This document shows, piece by piece, positions 38,314 through 47,024 of a DNA stretch of 53,417 nucleotides. Positions within the stretch are counted from its first letter, which is position 1. Each line of letters begins with the position of its first letter. The DNA is from GCA-2861595 sp035525365. GTDB taxonomy: Bacteria > Actinomycetota > Acidimicrobiia > Acidimicrobiales > GCA-2861595. The stretch is from positions 1 through 53,417 of the forward strand of contig DATLEK010000069.1 of assembly GCA_035525365.1 (NCBI GenBank), in the 5' to 3' direction. The notes under the pieces are model-generated. The model did not search any database and was not told the DNA's origin. It saw only the letters and a list, made by a program, of their open reading frames with translations. The position numbers and the translations under genes were made by a program.

Positions 38314-39740
38314 GCCGGAGCCAGTGTCTGGGTGGGCCCAAGGAGTGCCGCTCGCAGGGAGGCCCCATCGGTGGGCACGACCTCGACCTGCCGGGGAAGA
38401 GCCGCTGGAGTGGTTCCGTCGAGAAAGAGCCCGTTCGACAGGCAGACGTCGGGGAGGAGGTAGCGGTCGCCCTCGGGCTGATCCGCCAGGGCAGCGGCGA
38501 CGTCCTCGCCCACCATGAGACCGGTCACGCCGATGTTGCCGCCGAAGAACCGGTTCTCGACCGGCACAAGGCGCACCCCGTCCAATCGGACCTGCCCGAG
38601 CAGCGGCCCGAGCACAGCGGCGCCATAAGTGCCCGTGATTATCCCGATGTTCGCGCCCACGCCGGCACCACCACTGGGCCTGGCGTCCATGCCGTGGATG
38701 CCGCCTCCGGCGCGGACGGGGGTGGTTTCGCCGTCGGCTACTCTGGGGGCCCGGTATCCCTCTGCAGGGGCGCCATCGACCCATGCGAAGAAGCCGGCCT
38801 TGACGCCGATGACGTTCTCACGCTCGCCGGTCAGTGTCTCAGCGAGGAGCCGGGCCATGCCGATCCCGTCCTCGTGCATGGCGAAGCCCTCGTAGGCCTC
38901 GGTGGGCGGAAAGGGGCGGCCGGCCAGCAGGTAGTACTCGTCGGCGGCGAAGACGAGGCGGCGCCCCAGCGCCTCTCGGAAGACCCCCTGCCACTCCTCC
39001 ACGCTGTCGACGACGGCTACGGCTTCCGCCTTCGTGTGCGGGCGCATGGCGGACTCGTTCGACCACCGACTCACCCCCAGCGGCACGACAGCGACGCTGG
39101 CCAACTCGGGATAGGTGTCGAGCACGCCGGCCAAGGTGTCGTTGAGTGCATCTGCGTCGTTTACCCCTGGGCAGACCACCACCTGTCCGTGGACCTCGAT
39201 GCCGTGGTCGAGAAGGGCCCGCAGCCAGCGCAGGCTGGTGGCGCCTCGCCGGTTGCGCAGCATGCGGCTGCGGATCTCGCCGTCGGTGGAATGGATGCTC
39301 ACGTACAAGGGACTGAGGCGCTCGGTGACGATCCGCTCGAGGTCCAGCTCGGTGAAGCGGGTAAGGGTGGTGAAGTTGCCGTAGAGGAAAGAGAGCCGAT
39401 AGTCGTCGTCCTTGAGGTAGAGGCTTTTTCGCATCCCGGGGGGCAACTGGAAGATGAAGCAGAACTCGCAGTGGTTGTCGCAGGTGCGGACCTGGTCGAA
39501 CAGAGCCGAGGAGACTTCCGCACCCAGGGGCTCCCCCGCCTCCTTGGCCACGACGAGGCTGAGTTGCAGGCCGCCTCGATCCACGTCGAGCTCCACGTCG
39601 GCCTCGTCGGCCAGAAGGCGGTATTGGATGACGTCCCGGGGCACCTGCCCGCTCATGGCGACGATCTCGTCACCAGGTTGCAGGCCGGCCCGGGCGGCGG
39701 GCGAGCCGTCAGAGACGGCCACCACCCGAGGCAGCGACAT
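38310..39740 (-). CDS. DUF512 family Fe-S protein with PDZ domain
   Basis: This 476-residue protein has an N-terminal PDZ-like domain (about 1-60, GLQPGDEIVAMSGQ), then a radical-SAM-like barrel with three cysteines at 87, 91 and 94 (CDNHCEFC), and the DUF512 C-terminal domain. The usual CxxxCxxC spacing is kept, so a [4Fe-4S] cluster is expected. The chemistry is unknown. The gene is conserved next to der in many bacteria, which suggests a link to ribosome assembly or tRNA/rRNA modification. The ATG is six bases after TAGCCT (39747-39752), a likely leaderless promoter for DUF512-der. Confidence 0.88.
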   Translation of the reverse strand: MSLPRVVAVSDGSPAARAGLQPGDEIVAMSGQVPRDVIQYRLLADEADVELDVDRGGLQLSLVVAKEAGEPLGAEVSSALFDQVRTCDNHCEFCFIFQLPPGMRKSLYLKDDDYRLSFLYGNFTTLTRFTELDLERIVTERLSPLYVSIHSTDGEIRSRMLRNRRGATSLRWLRALLDHGIEVHGQVVVCPGVNDADALNDTLAGVLDTYPELASVAVVPLGVSRWSNESAMRPHTKAEAVAVVDSVEEWQGVFREALGRRLVFAADEYYLLAGRPFPPTEAYEGFAMHEDGIGMARLLAETLTGERENVIGVKAGFFAWVDGAPAEGYRAPRVADGETTPVRAGGGIHGMDARPSGGAGVGANIGIITGTYGAAVLGPLLGQVRLDGVRLVPVENRFFGGNIGVTGLMVGEDVAAALADQPEGDRYLLPDVCLSNGLFLDGTTPAALPRQVEVVPTDGASLRAALLGPTQTLAPA

Positions 39741-39746
39741 GTCCCC

Positions 39747-39752
39747 AGGCTA
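39747..39752 (-). promoter_or_regulatory. Putative -10 box of DUF512-der
   Basis: TAGCCT on the minus strand, six bases before the ATG at 39740. It faces the ispH -10 box about 60 bp away. Confidence 0.45.
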
Positions 39753-39810
39753 CCGGTCCGCGGAGGAGGGCTCTACGTGCTTACGCCTGGGGGTGGAGGC
39801 AGAGCATTAC

Positions 39811-39816
39811 TAACCT
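39811..39816 (+). promoter_or_regulatory. Putative -10 box of ispH
   Basis: TAACCT, six bases before the ispH GTG. It defines the divergent 82-bp spacer with the DUF512 promoter. Confidence 0.45.
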
Positions 39817-39822
39817 CGGGGG

Positions 39823-40863
39823 GTGGCCGTTGAAGTGGTGTTGTTGGCGGCTCCGCGCGGGTTTTGTGCCGGCGTTGAGATGGCCATCAAGGCGCTGGCC
39901 TGGATGGTGCGGGTTTTCGAGCCGCCGGTGTACTGCTACCACGAGATCGTGCACAACCAGATCGTGGTGGACCGGTTCCGGCGCCTGGGCGTGGTCTTCG
40001 TCGACGAGGTTTCCGAGGTTCCTGCGGGTGCGCCGCTCATGTTGAGCGCCCATGGCTCGGCGCCGGAGGTCGTGGCCGCGGCGCGGGCCAACGGCGGTGT
40101 GGTGGTCGACGCCGTCTGTCCACTGGTGACCAAGGTCCACCACGAGGTGAAGGTGCGGGCCGGCAAGGGCTACACCGTCGTGTACGTGGGCCACGCCGGC
40201 CACGACGAGGCGGTGGGCACCATGGCCGTGGCTCCGGAGTCGGTGCGCCTGGTCGAGACTGCCGACGACGTGGCCGCGCTGGATCTGGACGCCGGAGAGC
40301 CGGTGGCCTTCCTGGCCCAGACCACCTTGAGCATGGACGAGTGGGCCGACGTCCGCGATGCCACTCGTCAGCGTTTCCCCGAGATGTGGATGCCCGGCCG
40401 TAGCGACCTGTGCTTCGCCACCACGAACCGCCAGTCGGCATTGAAGGTCATTGCCGAAAGGGCTGACGCCATCATCGTGATCGGTTCGGCCAACTCCTCC
40501 AACACGGTCGCTCTCGAGAAGGTGGCGCGCGCGGAATGCCGCGGCCCCGTTCATCGCGTCAACTCCCCCGATGAGGTCCCGGACAGCCTCAGTGGCATCG
40601 TCGGGGTAACGGCTGGGGCCTCCGCCCCCGAGGAGTTGGTCCGCGCCGTGGTGGGCCGGCTGGCGCCGAGTGGTGGCGTCGAGGTGGTGGCCGTCACCGA
40701 CGAGGACGAGTACTTCCCCCCACCTCGGGAGCTCCGGGACCTGCTTCGTGCCGCCGCTGCCGCCGCCTCGGGCTCGCTGCTGGCCCCGCCCGCGAAGACC
40801 ACCGTGCTGGCCGACGACCGAGCTCTTGCGGCCAGCGACGTTCTCGACGCCCTCGCCCGCTGA
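39823..40863 (+). CDS. ispH: 4-hydroxy-3-methylbut-2-enyl diphosphate reductase
   Basis: This 346-residue enzyme is the last step of the MEP pathway, making IPP and DMAPP with a [4Fe-4S] cluster. The three cluster cysteines are Cys15 (GFCAGV), Cys99 (AVCPLVTK) and Cys197 (DLCFATTNRQ). The catalytic Glu is in VGHAGHDEAVGT (about 122-134), with GSANSSNT in the C-terminal lobe. It is transcribed alone, with a TAACCT box six bases before the GTG. It converges on plsC with 11 bp between stops. Confidence 0.96.
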   Translation: MAVEVVLLAAPRGFCAGVEMAIKALAWMVRVFEPPVYCYHEIVHNQIVVDRFRRLGVVFVDEVSEVPAGAPLMLSAHGSAPEVVAAARANGGVVVDAVCPLVTKVHHEVKVRAGKGYTVVYVGHAGHDEAVGTMAVAPESVRLVETADDVAALDLDAGEPVAFLAQTTLSMDEWADVRDATRQRFPEMWMPGRSDLCFATTNRQSALKVIAERADAIIVIGSANSSNTVALEKVARAECRGPVHRVNSPDEVPDSLSGIVGVTAGASAPEELVRAVVGRLAPSGGVEVVAVTDEDEYFPPPRELRDLLRAAAAAASGSLLAPPAKTTVLADDRALAASDVLDALAR

Positions 40864-40874
40864 GGGCCCCAGAG

Positions 40875-41522
40875 CTACGCGCCGGCTTTGACCTGGGCTT
40901 CGTCGAACAGGCGCTGGATCTCGCCGTGGAGGCGCTCGTTCAGGTCCCGGACGGCCCGGCGGGGAGGGCGCTTGCCGTCCTCGGTGGTCGGCGGCATGAT
41001 CGGGTCGCCCACGACGATGTGTATCCGGGTGGGGCGTAGGAACCTGGCGCCTATGGGCATGGCCCGCTCGGAGCCGCCGATCCCTACGGGGACTATGGGT
41101 ACCCCGGCCCGCACCGCCAGATAGGCGGCTCCCTCCTGGAGAGGCTCGAGGACCGGGCCCGATCGCCGGCCGCCTTCGGGGAAGATCACCAGCGGCTCAC
41201 CGCGCTCGAGCACGTCCATGCACTTGCGGAGGGCTTCGCGATCGCTGGTGCCCCGCCGGACAGGGACGCCGCCGAGGTTGTTGAACAGCCAGGCCGAAGC
41301 TCTGTACTTCCACATGGATTCCTTGCCCAAAAAGCACATCCTCCGTTTGGTGATGGCACCGGCGAGCGGCGTGTCGATGTTCGAGCGGTGCACGGGGGCG
41401 AGGATGAACGGGCCCTCCGGAAGGCGCTCCCGCCCCTCGACCCGGAGGCGCCACAGGAGGTGGCAGAAGAGGGCCAGCGCGTCACGGCAGATGCGGTAGA
41501 AGACGATGTCGCGCCGGTTCAC
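40875..41522 (-). CDS. plsC: 1-acyl-glycerol-3-phosphate acyltransferase
   Basis: This 215-residue membrane-associated enzyme acylates lysophosphatidic acid. Its catalytic HX4D motif is His45-Asp50 (HRSNID), with GVPVRRG (about 86-92), the substrate-binding FPEGGRRSG (about 114-122) and VPIVPVGIGG later. It is the final gene of the aroH-tyrA-aroA-cmk-plsC operon, and its GTG overlaps the cmk stop by 4 bp. Grouping cmk with plsC and with der/ispH nearby is common in bacteria. Confidence 0.9.
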   Translation of the reverse strand: MNRRDIVFYRICRDALALFCHLLWRLRVEGRERLPEGPFILAPVHRSNIDTPLAGAITKRRMCFLGKESMWKYRASAWLFNNLGGVPVRRGTSDREALRKCMDVLERGEPLVIFPEGGRRSGPVLEPLQEGAAYLAVRAGVPIVPVGIGGSERAMPIGARFLRPTRIHIVVGDPIMPPTTEDGKRPPRRAVRDLNERLHGEIQRLFDEAQVKAGA

Positions 41523-42139
41523 AGCAGCGCCAAGACCTGTTCGACTACCTCGTCGATGGTGACCCCGGTGGTATCGATTACGACGGCGGAATCTGCGACC
41601 CGCAGTGGCGATGCCGCCCTGGTCGAGTCGATGCGGTCGCGCCGGGCCAGGTTGACCCCGACGGCCCCGGTGTCCGGTTCGGCGTCCTGGCGAGCGCGGC
41701 GACCGGCCCGTTCCTCATGGCTGGCCGTCAGATAGACCTTTACGGCGGCATCGGGGAAAACGACCGTGGTGATGTCCCGGCCCTCGACCACCACGCCGGC
41801 CATGTCAGTGACCAGTTCCCGCTGGCGCCGGACCATCTCGGCCCGCACCTCGGGCTGCGCGGCAACTGCGCTGACCAGACTGGTGACCTCGGGCCCGCGG
41901 ATGGCGGCGCTGGCGTCCATCCCGTCCACCATCACGGGGGGGCCGAGATCGATCTTCAGGTCACGGGCCACGCCGGCCACGCTATTGACGTCGAGCGGGT
42001 CGACCTGCCGGGCCAGCACGGCGAACGTCACGGCCCGGTACATGGCGCCGGTGTCCAGGTACTCGAAGCCCAGATGGGCGGCGACAGCTTTGGCGATGGT
42101 GGACTTACCCGATCCAGCCGGGCCGTCGATGGCGATCAC
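41519..42139 (-). CDS. cmk: Cytidylate kinase
   Basis: This enzyme of 206 residues phosphorylates CMP and dCMP. The start VIAIDGPAGSGKST holds the P-loop, and YLDTGAMYRA and the REVTTLVS-like VTSLVSAVAAQPEVR are typical. The GTG at 42139 shares a base with the aroA TAG stop, and an alternative GTG at 42148 would add three residues. The longer frame to 42202 overlaps aroA and is rejected. It is co-transcribed with aroA and plsC. Confidence 0.94.
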   Translation of the reverse strand: MIAIDGPAGSGKSTIAKAVAAHLGFEYLDTGAMYRAVTFAVLARQVDPLDVNSVAGVARDLKIDLGPPVMVDGMDASAAIRGPEVTSLVSAVAAQPEVRAEMVRRQRELVTDMAGVVVEGRDITTVVFPDAAVKVYLTASHEERAGRRARQDAEPDTGAVGVNLARRDRIDSTRAASPLRVADSAVVIDTTGVTIDEVVEQVLALL

Positions 42140-43419
42140 TACTCCCACAGCCGGCGAAGATCCTCCTCGAAACCGGGGTAGCTGGTCGCCACCGCGTCCC
42201 ATCCTTCTATGCGGGTTGTGCCCTCGGCCACCAGTGCGGCCACGGCCAGAGCCATGGCCAGGCGGTGGTCGCCATGCGAGCTGACCAGGCCTCCACTGAG
42301 AGGCGCTGCTCCGGTGACGACGAGACCGTCGCCGGTAGGGTCGACCTTTGCTCCGAGAGCAGTCAACTCGGCGGTGACGGTGGCGATGCGGTCGCTCTCC
42401 TTTACCCGCAGCTCGCCCGCATCCCTGAATGTGGTGACGCCGTCGGCTGTCGCCGCGGCAACGGCCAGCACGGGGATCTCGTCGACCAGGCCCGGGATCT
42501 CGGACCCACCCACGTCGGTTCCATGGAGCTGCGTGTGGCGGACGTGGAGCCGGGCCTCGGTGCCGCTCACCATCTCCACCTCGATGTCGGCTCCCATGCG
42601 CCGGAGCACGTCGAGGAAGCAGGCGCGGGCCTGCCCTATGTAGACAGGTTCGATCGTCACCTCGCTGTGCGGGACCAACGTGGCGGCCACGGCCCAGAAG
42701 GCGGCCTGCGACGGGTCACCCGGAATGTCGATCTCGAAGGGCTGCAATTCGGATGGGCGCACCGTCGTGGTCAGGCGGTCCTCGCTCACCTCCACGTCGG
42801 CTCCGAAGGTGGTCAACATCTCCTCGGTGTGGGCTCTCGTCAGCACCGATTCCCGCACCATCGTCTCGCCGTCGGCGCCCAGGCCGGCGAGCAGCACAGC
42901 CCCCTTCACCTGCGCGCTGGCCACCGGCAGGCGGTAGTCGATGCCGTGCAGGCCACCACCCGCGATGGTCAACGGCGGGAAGGTCCCGGCCATGCCACCA
43001 TCGCCGGGTTCCCCCTCTACGGCCGCTCCCATCAGGCGAAGGGGAATGGCCACCCGGTCCATGGGCCGGCGGGCTATGGAAGCGTCACCCGCCAGCACCG
43101 TGCTCCACGGAAAGCGGGCACAGATACCGCTCAACAGGCGCATGGTTGTGCCGGAGTTCCCTACGTCCACCGGAGCATTGCTGGGGTGGAGATGCCCGCT
43201 TCCACCGGTGATGCGGTCGCCACCCTCGAGGAGAGCCCCCAGTGCGTGAACGGCGGCGGCGGTGTGGGCCACGTCCTGGCCGGTGGACAGACCGGTGATG
43301 CGGGAAGTGCCGGGGGCGAGTGCTCCCATGAGGAGCGCCCGGTGGGAGATCGACTTGTCTCCGGGCACCTTCAGGCTCCCTCTCAGAGGGCGGCCCCCTG
43401 TCAGCTCGAACACGGTCAA
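42139..43419 (-). CDS. aroA: 3-phosphoshikimate 1-carboxyvinyltransferase (EPSP synthase)
   Basis: This 426-residue enzyme joins shikimate 3-phosphate and phosphoenolpyruvate. The shikimate-binding PGDKSISHR (19-27), PEP-binding VGNSGTTMRLLSG (about 87-99) and C-terminal VKESDRI and HGDHRLAMAL motifs are present. The start is a TTG that overlaps the tyrA stop (TTGA); a GTG two codons later is the alternative. Its position between tyrA and cmk links it to aromatic amino acid synthesis. Confidence 0.95.
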   Translation of the reverse strand: MTVFELTGGRPLRGSLKVPGDKSISHRALLMGALAPGTSRITGLSTGQDVAHTAAAVHALGALLEGGDRITGGSGHLHPSNAPVDVGNSGTTMRLLSGICARFPWSTVLAGDASIARRPMDRVAIPLRLMGAAVEGEPGDGGMAGTFPPLTIAGGGLHGIDYRLPVASAQVKGAVLLAGLGADGETMVRESVLTRAHTEEMLTTFGADVEVSEDRLTTTVRPSELQPFEIDIPGDPSQAAFWAVAATLVPHSEVTIEPVYIGQARACFLDVLRRMGADIEVEMVSGTEARLHVRHTQLHGTDVGGSEIPGLVDEIPVLAVAAATADGVTTFRDAGELRVKESDRIATVTAELTALGAKVDPTGDGLVVTGAAPLSGGLVSSHGDHRLAMALAVAALVAEGTTRIEGWDAVATSYPGFEEDLRRLWE

Positions 43420-44510
43420 CCGAGCGGCTGGACCGAAGGCCGGAAGCCCCGTTCCACCAGTGCCTGGCGAAGATGATCGGCGGCCTGAACTCCCACCACC
43501 AGGACCAGCACGCCGCGGTCACCTTCCACCGAGTGAGCCGTCTCCATGTCGACGACGTTGATGCCGAGCTCGGCGGCCAGGGTCAGCACCTGGGCGGCGG
43601 CACCGGGGCGGTCGGGCACGGGCACCCTGACCTCGGCCAGGTCCTCCGGACGGGGCGCTCGGGCGGGAAGATTCGTGCGGGCCGCCCTGGCCCCTTCGAG
43701 CACCTCGAGAAGCCGGGCGCGGTCCCCCGCCTGCACCACATGGCGCACCTCACCCAGAGCATCCACGAAACGGTCGAGGGCGGCCACGATCGCCGTTCGG
43801 TTCTCGGCACAGATGTCGGGCCAGATGCCCGGGTGCCCGGCGGCGATACGGGTCATGTCGCGGAAGCCGCCCGCCGCCAGGCGCAGCATCGCCGCGTGCT
43901 CGGCGGCACCCTCGGCGGCGATGCCCATCAGGGTGGCCGCGGCCAGGTGGGGGACGTGGGACACCACGGCCACCAGCTCGTCGTGGCGTTCGGGAGCGAT
44001 GGCCACCACATCGGCGCCGAGGGAGGAGATCACCGTCCGCACCCGGGCGAAGGCCTCGGGATCGGTGTCGTCGGTGGGCGTGAGCACCCAGGTGGCACCC
44101 TCGAACAGCTCGCCGTCGGCGCCGTCCACTCCCTCCTGCTCGGATCCCGCCATGGGGTGGCCCCCGACGAATCGAGGAGAGCCGACCGAGGCCACGATGG
44201 GGCCCTTCACGCTGCCGACATCTGTCACCAGCCCGCCAGAGGCCAGCGCCGCTCTCGCCTCGGTGGGGATGGTCGAGACCGGCGTGGCCACGAAGGTGAT
44301 CTCCACCGCCAGTGCCTGGTCCCCCTGGCCGCCCTCGTCCACGGCATCAAGAGCCCCCAGCTCCAACGCCCGTTCGGCCCGCCGGGGGTCGGTGTCCCTG
44401 CCCGTCACGTGCCATCCCCGCGCCTTCAGCGCCATACCGATGGACGCGCCCATCAGGCCGGTGCCCACCACCAGCGCCTTGGTCGGGCCGGGGCTACTCG
44501 GGGAGGTCAT
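43416..44510 (-). CDS. tyrA: Prephenate dehydrogenase with ACT domain
   Basis: This 364-residue protein oxidises prephenate (or arogenate) toward tyrosine. The Rossmann motif is VVGTGLMGASIGMAL (about 14-28), with GGHPMAGSE (about 116-124) and HVPHLAAATL at the active site. A C-terminal ACT domain (about 292-360, VRVPVPDRPGAAAQVL) probably senses tyrosine. Its start overlaps aroH by 17 bp and its stop overlaps aroA by 4 bp. Co-factor choice (NAD or NADP) cannot be read with certainty. Confidence 0.94.
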   Translation of the reverse strand: MTSPSSPGPTKALVVGTGLMGASIGMALKARGWHVTGRDTDPRRAERALELGALDAVDEGGQGDQALAVEITFVATPVSTIPTEARAALASGGLVTDVGSVKGPIVASVGSPRFVGGHPMAGSEQEGVDGADGELFEGATWVLTPTDDTDPEAFARVRTVISSLGADVVAIAPERHDELVAVVSHVPHLAAATLMGIAAEGAAEHAAMLRLAAGGFRDMTRIAAGHPGIWPDICAENRTAIVAALDRFVDALGEVRHVVQAGDRARLLEVLEGARAARTNLPARAPRPEDLAEVRVPVPDRPGAAAQVLTLAAELGINVVDMETAHSVEGDRGVLVLVVGVQAADHLRQALVERGFRPSVQPLG

Positions 44511-44862
44511 CGCGGAGCACTCCCGTTCCCTCCAGGTAGACGTGGTGCAGCTCGGAGCGGTCCTTCTCGGTGTTCAGGTGCATCAGGACTCTGATGCACA
44601 GGCGGGGCTTGTCCTCGATGTCAAGCTCCTGGGCGCACAGGAGGGGGACGTCGCCCAGCCCGCAGCCGCGAGCCGCCTCGGCCGGGAACATGGAGTGGAT
44701 GTCGTCGGTGGCGGTGATGACGATGCTGATGAGATCGTCGTTCACCACGCCGTTGCGCTCGAGCATGGCGGTGACCAGCTCCTGGACGCGCCCGGTCACC
44801 TGTTCCCGGGTATCGGCCTCGACCCTGGTCGCGCCGCGCAAGGCTCGAACGGCTGGGGACAC
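44494..44862 (-). CDS. aroH: Chorismate mutase, AroH type
   Basis: This 122-residue protein is the small trimeric AroH-type chorismate mutase that makes prephenate, the substrate of the next gene. Conserved segments are VRALRGATRVEADTREQV at the start, ISIVITATDDIHSMFPAEAA and RVLMHLNTEKDRSELHHVYL near the end. The GTG is six bases after TAGATT (44869-44874), whose first three bases are the rluB stop codon. It begins the aroH-tyrA-aroA-cmk-plsC operon. Confidence 0.93.
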   Translation of the reverse strand: MSPAVRALRGATRVEADTREQVTGRVQELVTAMLERNGVVNDDLISIVITATDDIHSMFPAEAARGCGLGDVPLLCAQELDIEDKPRLCIRVLMHLNTEKDRSELHHVYLEGTGVLRDDLPE

Positions 44863-44868
44863 GAGGCG

Positions 44869-44874
44869 AATCTA
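44869..44874 (-). promoter_or_regulatory. Putative -10 box of the aroH operon
   Basis: TAGATT on the minus strand, six bases before the aroH GTG, built on the TAG stop codon of rluB. It would drive aroH-tyrA-aroA-cmk-plsC as a leaderless message. Confidence 0.45.
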
Positions 44875-45603
44875 CGGTGCCGTGGCCGCTTCCTCCAGGG
44901 CCCGCCGCTCGGCGAGGGTCAACGGCCGCCATTCGCCGGGGCGAAGACCGCGTTCGGCGAGGGGGCCGATGCGGGTCCTCACCAGGCGTAACACCGGGTG
45001 GCCCACGGCCGCGCACATCCTGCGCACCTGGCGGTTCCGGCCCTCGTGGATGGTTATCCGGAGCGCCTTGGGCGCCACCAGGACGACCCGGGCCGGCGCC
45101 GTGGTCCCGTCGTCGAGGACCACACCCTTGCGCAGGCGCTGCAGCGTGGTGAGAGATGGCCGGCTCTCCACCTCGGCCAGGTACTCCTTCTCCACGCCGA
45201 AGGACGGGTGGGTGAGGCGGTGAGCCAACTCGCCGTCGTTGGTCAGTAGCAGGAGGCCCTCGGTGTCGGCGTCGAGGCGCCCGACGGGGAAGATCCGAGG
45301 CTCCAGCGGGACCAGCTCCACCACCGTGGGGCGGCCCTGGGGATCGCTGGCCGTGGTGACGACACCGGCCGGCTTGTTGAGCAGGTAGTACACCAGGCCC
45401 TCACGAACTCCGACCCGTACTCCGTCGACATCCACCACGTCCTGGCCGACGTTGACACGGCGACCCAAAGCGGCCCGCTGGCCGTTCACCCGGACCCGGC
45501 CGGCGGCGATCAGCTCCTCGCACACCCGGCGGCTCCCGAACCCCCTCCTGGCCAGAACCTTCTGGAGGCGTTCACCTTCCTCGGCCGCGGTGCCCGGGTT
45601 CAC
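44872..45603 (-). CDS. rluB: Pseudouridine synthase RluB
   Basis: This 243-residue enzyme of the RsuA/RluB/E/F group modifies 23S rRNA. An N-terminal S4 domain (ERLQKVLARRGFGSRRVCEE, about 9-28) is followed by the catalytic domain with Asp in GRLDADTEGLLLLTNDG (about 98-114) and RNRQVRRMCAAVGHPVLRL. The GTG at 45603 gives the usual N-terminus and overlaps the scpB stop by 4 bp. scpA-scpB-rluB is the standard order in many bacteria. Confidence 0.94.
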   Translation of the reverse strand: MNPGTAAEEGERLQKVLARRGFGSRRVCEELIAAGRVRVNGQRAALGRRVNVGQDVVDVDGVRVGVREGLVYYLLNKPAGVVTTASDPQGRPTVVELVPLEPRIFPVGRLDADTEGLLLLTNDGELAHRLTHPSFGVEKEYLAEVESRPSLTTLQRLRKGVVLDDGTTAPARVVLVAPKALRITIHEGRNRQVRRMCAAVGHPVLRLVRTRIGPLAERGLRPGEWRPLTLAERRALEEAATAP

Positions 45604-46160
45604 CCCGCCGGGCGCAGGCCCTGTTCCAGCGCGTCGACCACCGCCGGGTCCGGCATGAACTCGGCCAGCGGTGGCAGGTCGTTGAGGGTGTCGAGTCCCA
45701 ACTTCTCGAGGAAAAGGCCCGTTGTCCCGTAGAGCACGGCCTGGCCGGGACCGGGATCGCGGGCCACCTCCTCTATGTACCCGCGCTGGGACAGGGTGCG
45801 GATCACGCCATCGACGTTGACGCCGCGGATGGCTGACACCTGGGCGCGGGAAACGGGTTGCTTGTAGGCCACGATGGCCAAGGTCTCCAGGGCGGCGGCG
45901 GACAGGCGGGCACTCTGGCCTTCGAGCACGAACCGCTCGATGTAGGGGGCGAGGTCGGGGGCGCTCTGGTAGCGGTAGCCGCCGGCCACCCGGACCAGAA
46001 CGAAGCCGCGGCCCGCTGCCTCGTACTCGGCTGCCAGCTCCCGGCACAGCTCCTCCACTCTGCTGGCGGACACCTCCAGCAGCTCGGCCAGCAGCCCCGG
46101 CGGCACCGGCTCGTCTGCCACCATCAGCACGGCCTCGATGGCTCGGGCGTCCTCGCTCAC
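45600..46160 (-). CDS. scpB: Segregation and condensation protein B
   Basis: This 186-residue protein is the kleisin partner of the Smc condensin, with two winged-helix domains: SEDARAIEAVLMVADEPVPP at the start and LETLAIVAYKQPVSRAQVSA (about 91-110) in the second. The GTG at 46160 overlaps the scpA stop as GTGA, and the longer open frame to 46712 overlaps scpA. No smc gene is in the window. Confidence 0.94.
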   Translation of the reverse strand: MSEDARAIEAVLMVADEPVPPGLLAELLEVSASRVEELCRELAAEYEAAGRGFVLVRVAGGYRYQSAPDLAPYIERFVLEGQSARLSAAALETLAIVAYKQPVSRAQVSAIRGVNVDGVIRTLSQRGYIEEVARDPGPGQAVLYGTTGLFLEKLGLDTLNDLPPLAEFMPDPAVVDALEQGLRPAG

Positions 46161-46975
46161 CGCAGCGGCTGGGGGGCGGCCTCGGCCCCGTCGTGTCGGG
46201 TCTCCAGGGCCGTCTCCATCCAGGAGCGTTCTTCCTCCACGTGGCGCTCTCCCAGCCAGGTGATCCGCAGCTCGCCGAAGCGCTCCGACTGGTGGAGCTC
46301 CACCCGGCCGTCCTTGTAGAGCTCGAGCGCGGCCAGGAACCAGACGATGACCTCGAGCGGCTTGTCCAGGTGGGCGGTCAGCTCCCGGAAGACCCCGCTG
46401 CCCGTCTCCGGCAGGCCCCGGACAAGGGCGTCCACGGCGTCGGTGACGCTGAGCCGGATGGGGGCCAGGTGGTCCAGGTCGACCCGCGGCACGGGGCGGG
46501 GCGTGAAGGCCCGCACCAGCGCGTCGTGCAACTGGATCGGAGTGATGCCGGCCAGCACGTCGGGGACCAGGGCGAGGAACCGCTCCTCCATGCCGGCTGT
46601 GCGGGGCAGCGATCTGGCAGCCCGAGCCGCCAGGCGCTCCAGCGAAAGGCCGGCGTCCTTGAATGTCTTGCACTCGATGAGGCGGGCGATCAGCAGGTCC
46701 CGCTCCTCCCACAGGCCCAGCTCCTCATCGAGATCGATGCCGTCGCGGCCCGGGAGCAGGCGGCGGGTCTTGAGCTCGATGAGGGTGGCGGCGATCAGGA
46801 GGAACTCGGTGGCCACGTCGAGATCAAGCTGCTCGAGGTGGTCGAGGTGATCAATGTAGCCGTCGATGATGGCGCTCAGCGACACCTCGTAGAGGTCGAC
46901 CTGCTCTTTGGTGATCAGATGGAGGAGCAGGTCGAAGGGCCCCTCGAAGACGGGCGTGCTCACGTCGTACGGCAC
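46157..46975 (-). CDS. scpA: Segregation and condensation protein A
   Basis: This 272-residue kleisin bridges the heads of Smc. It opens VPYDVSTPVFEGPFDLLLHL followed by ITKEQVDLYEVSLS, the standard ScpA start, and contains FLLIAATLIELKTRRLLPG (about 58-76). The GTG at 46975 is supported by a TATCCT box six bases upstream; the open frame reaching 47077 would run into the trpS start. It is the first gene of scpA-scpB-rluB, and is divergent from trpS with 49 bp between start codons. Confidence 0.93.
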   Translation of the reverse strand: MPYDVSTPVFEGPFDLLLHLITKEQVDLYEVSLSAIIDGYIDHLDHLEQLDLDVATEFLLIAATLIELKTRRLLPGRDGIDLDEELGLWEERDLLIARLIECKTFKDAGLSLERLAARAARSLPRTAGMEERFLALVPDVLAGITPIQLHDALVRAFTPRPVPRVDLDHLAPIRLSVTDAVDALVRGLPETGSGVFRELTAHLDKPLEVIVWFLAALELYKDGRVELHQSERFGELRITWLGERHVEEERSWMETALETRHDGAEAAPQPLR

Positions 46976-46981
46976 CGGGCG

Positions 46982-47019
46982 AGGATACCGGCGGGGCCGG
47001 TGGAATCGGGGCATACCAT
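46982..47019. promoter_or_regulatory. Divergent leaderless promoters of scpA and trpS
   Basis: TATCCT on the minus strand (46982-46987) lies six bases before the scpA GTG, and TACCAT on the plus strand (47014-47019) lies five bases before the trpS ATG. The start codons are only 49 bp apart, so the two promoters overlap head to head. Confidence 0.5.
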
Positions 47020-47024
47020 GGCCG

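Noticed and set aside
38314..38784. N-terminal extension of der
   Set aside because: It lies within the DUF512 gene; Der proteins start at the first G1 domain.
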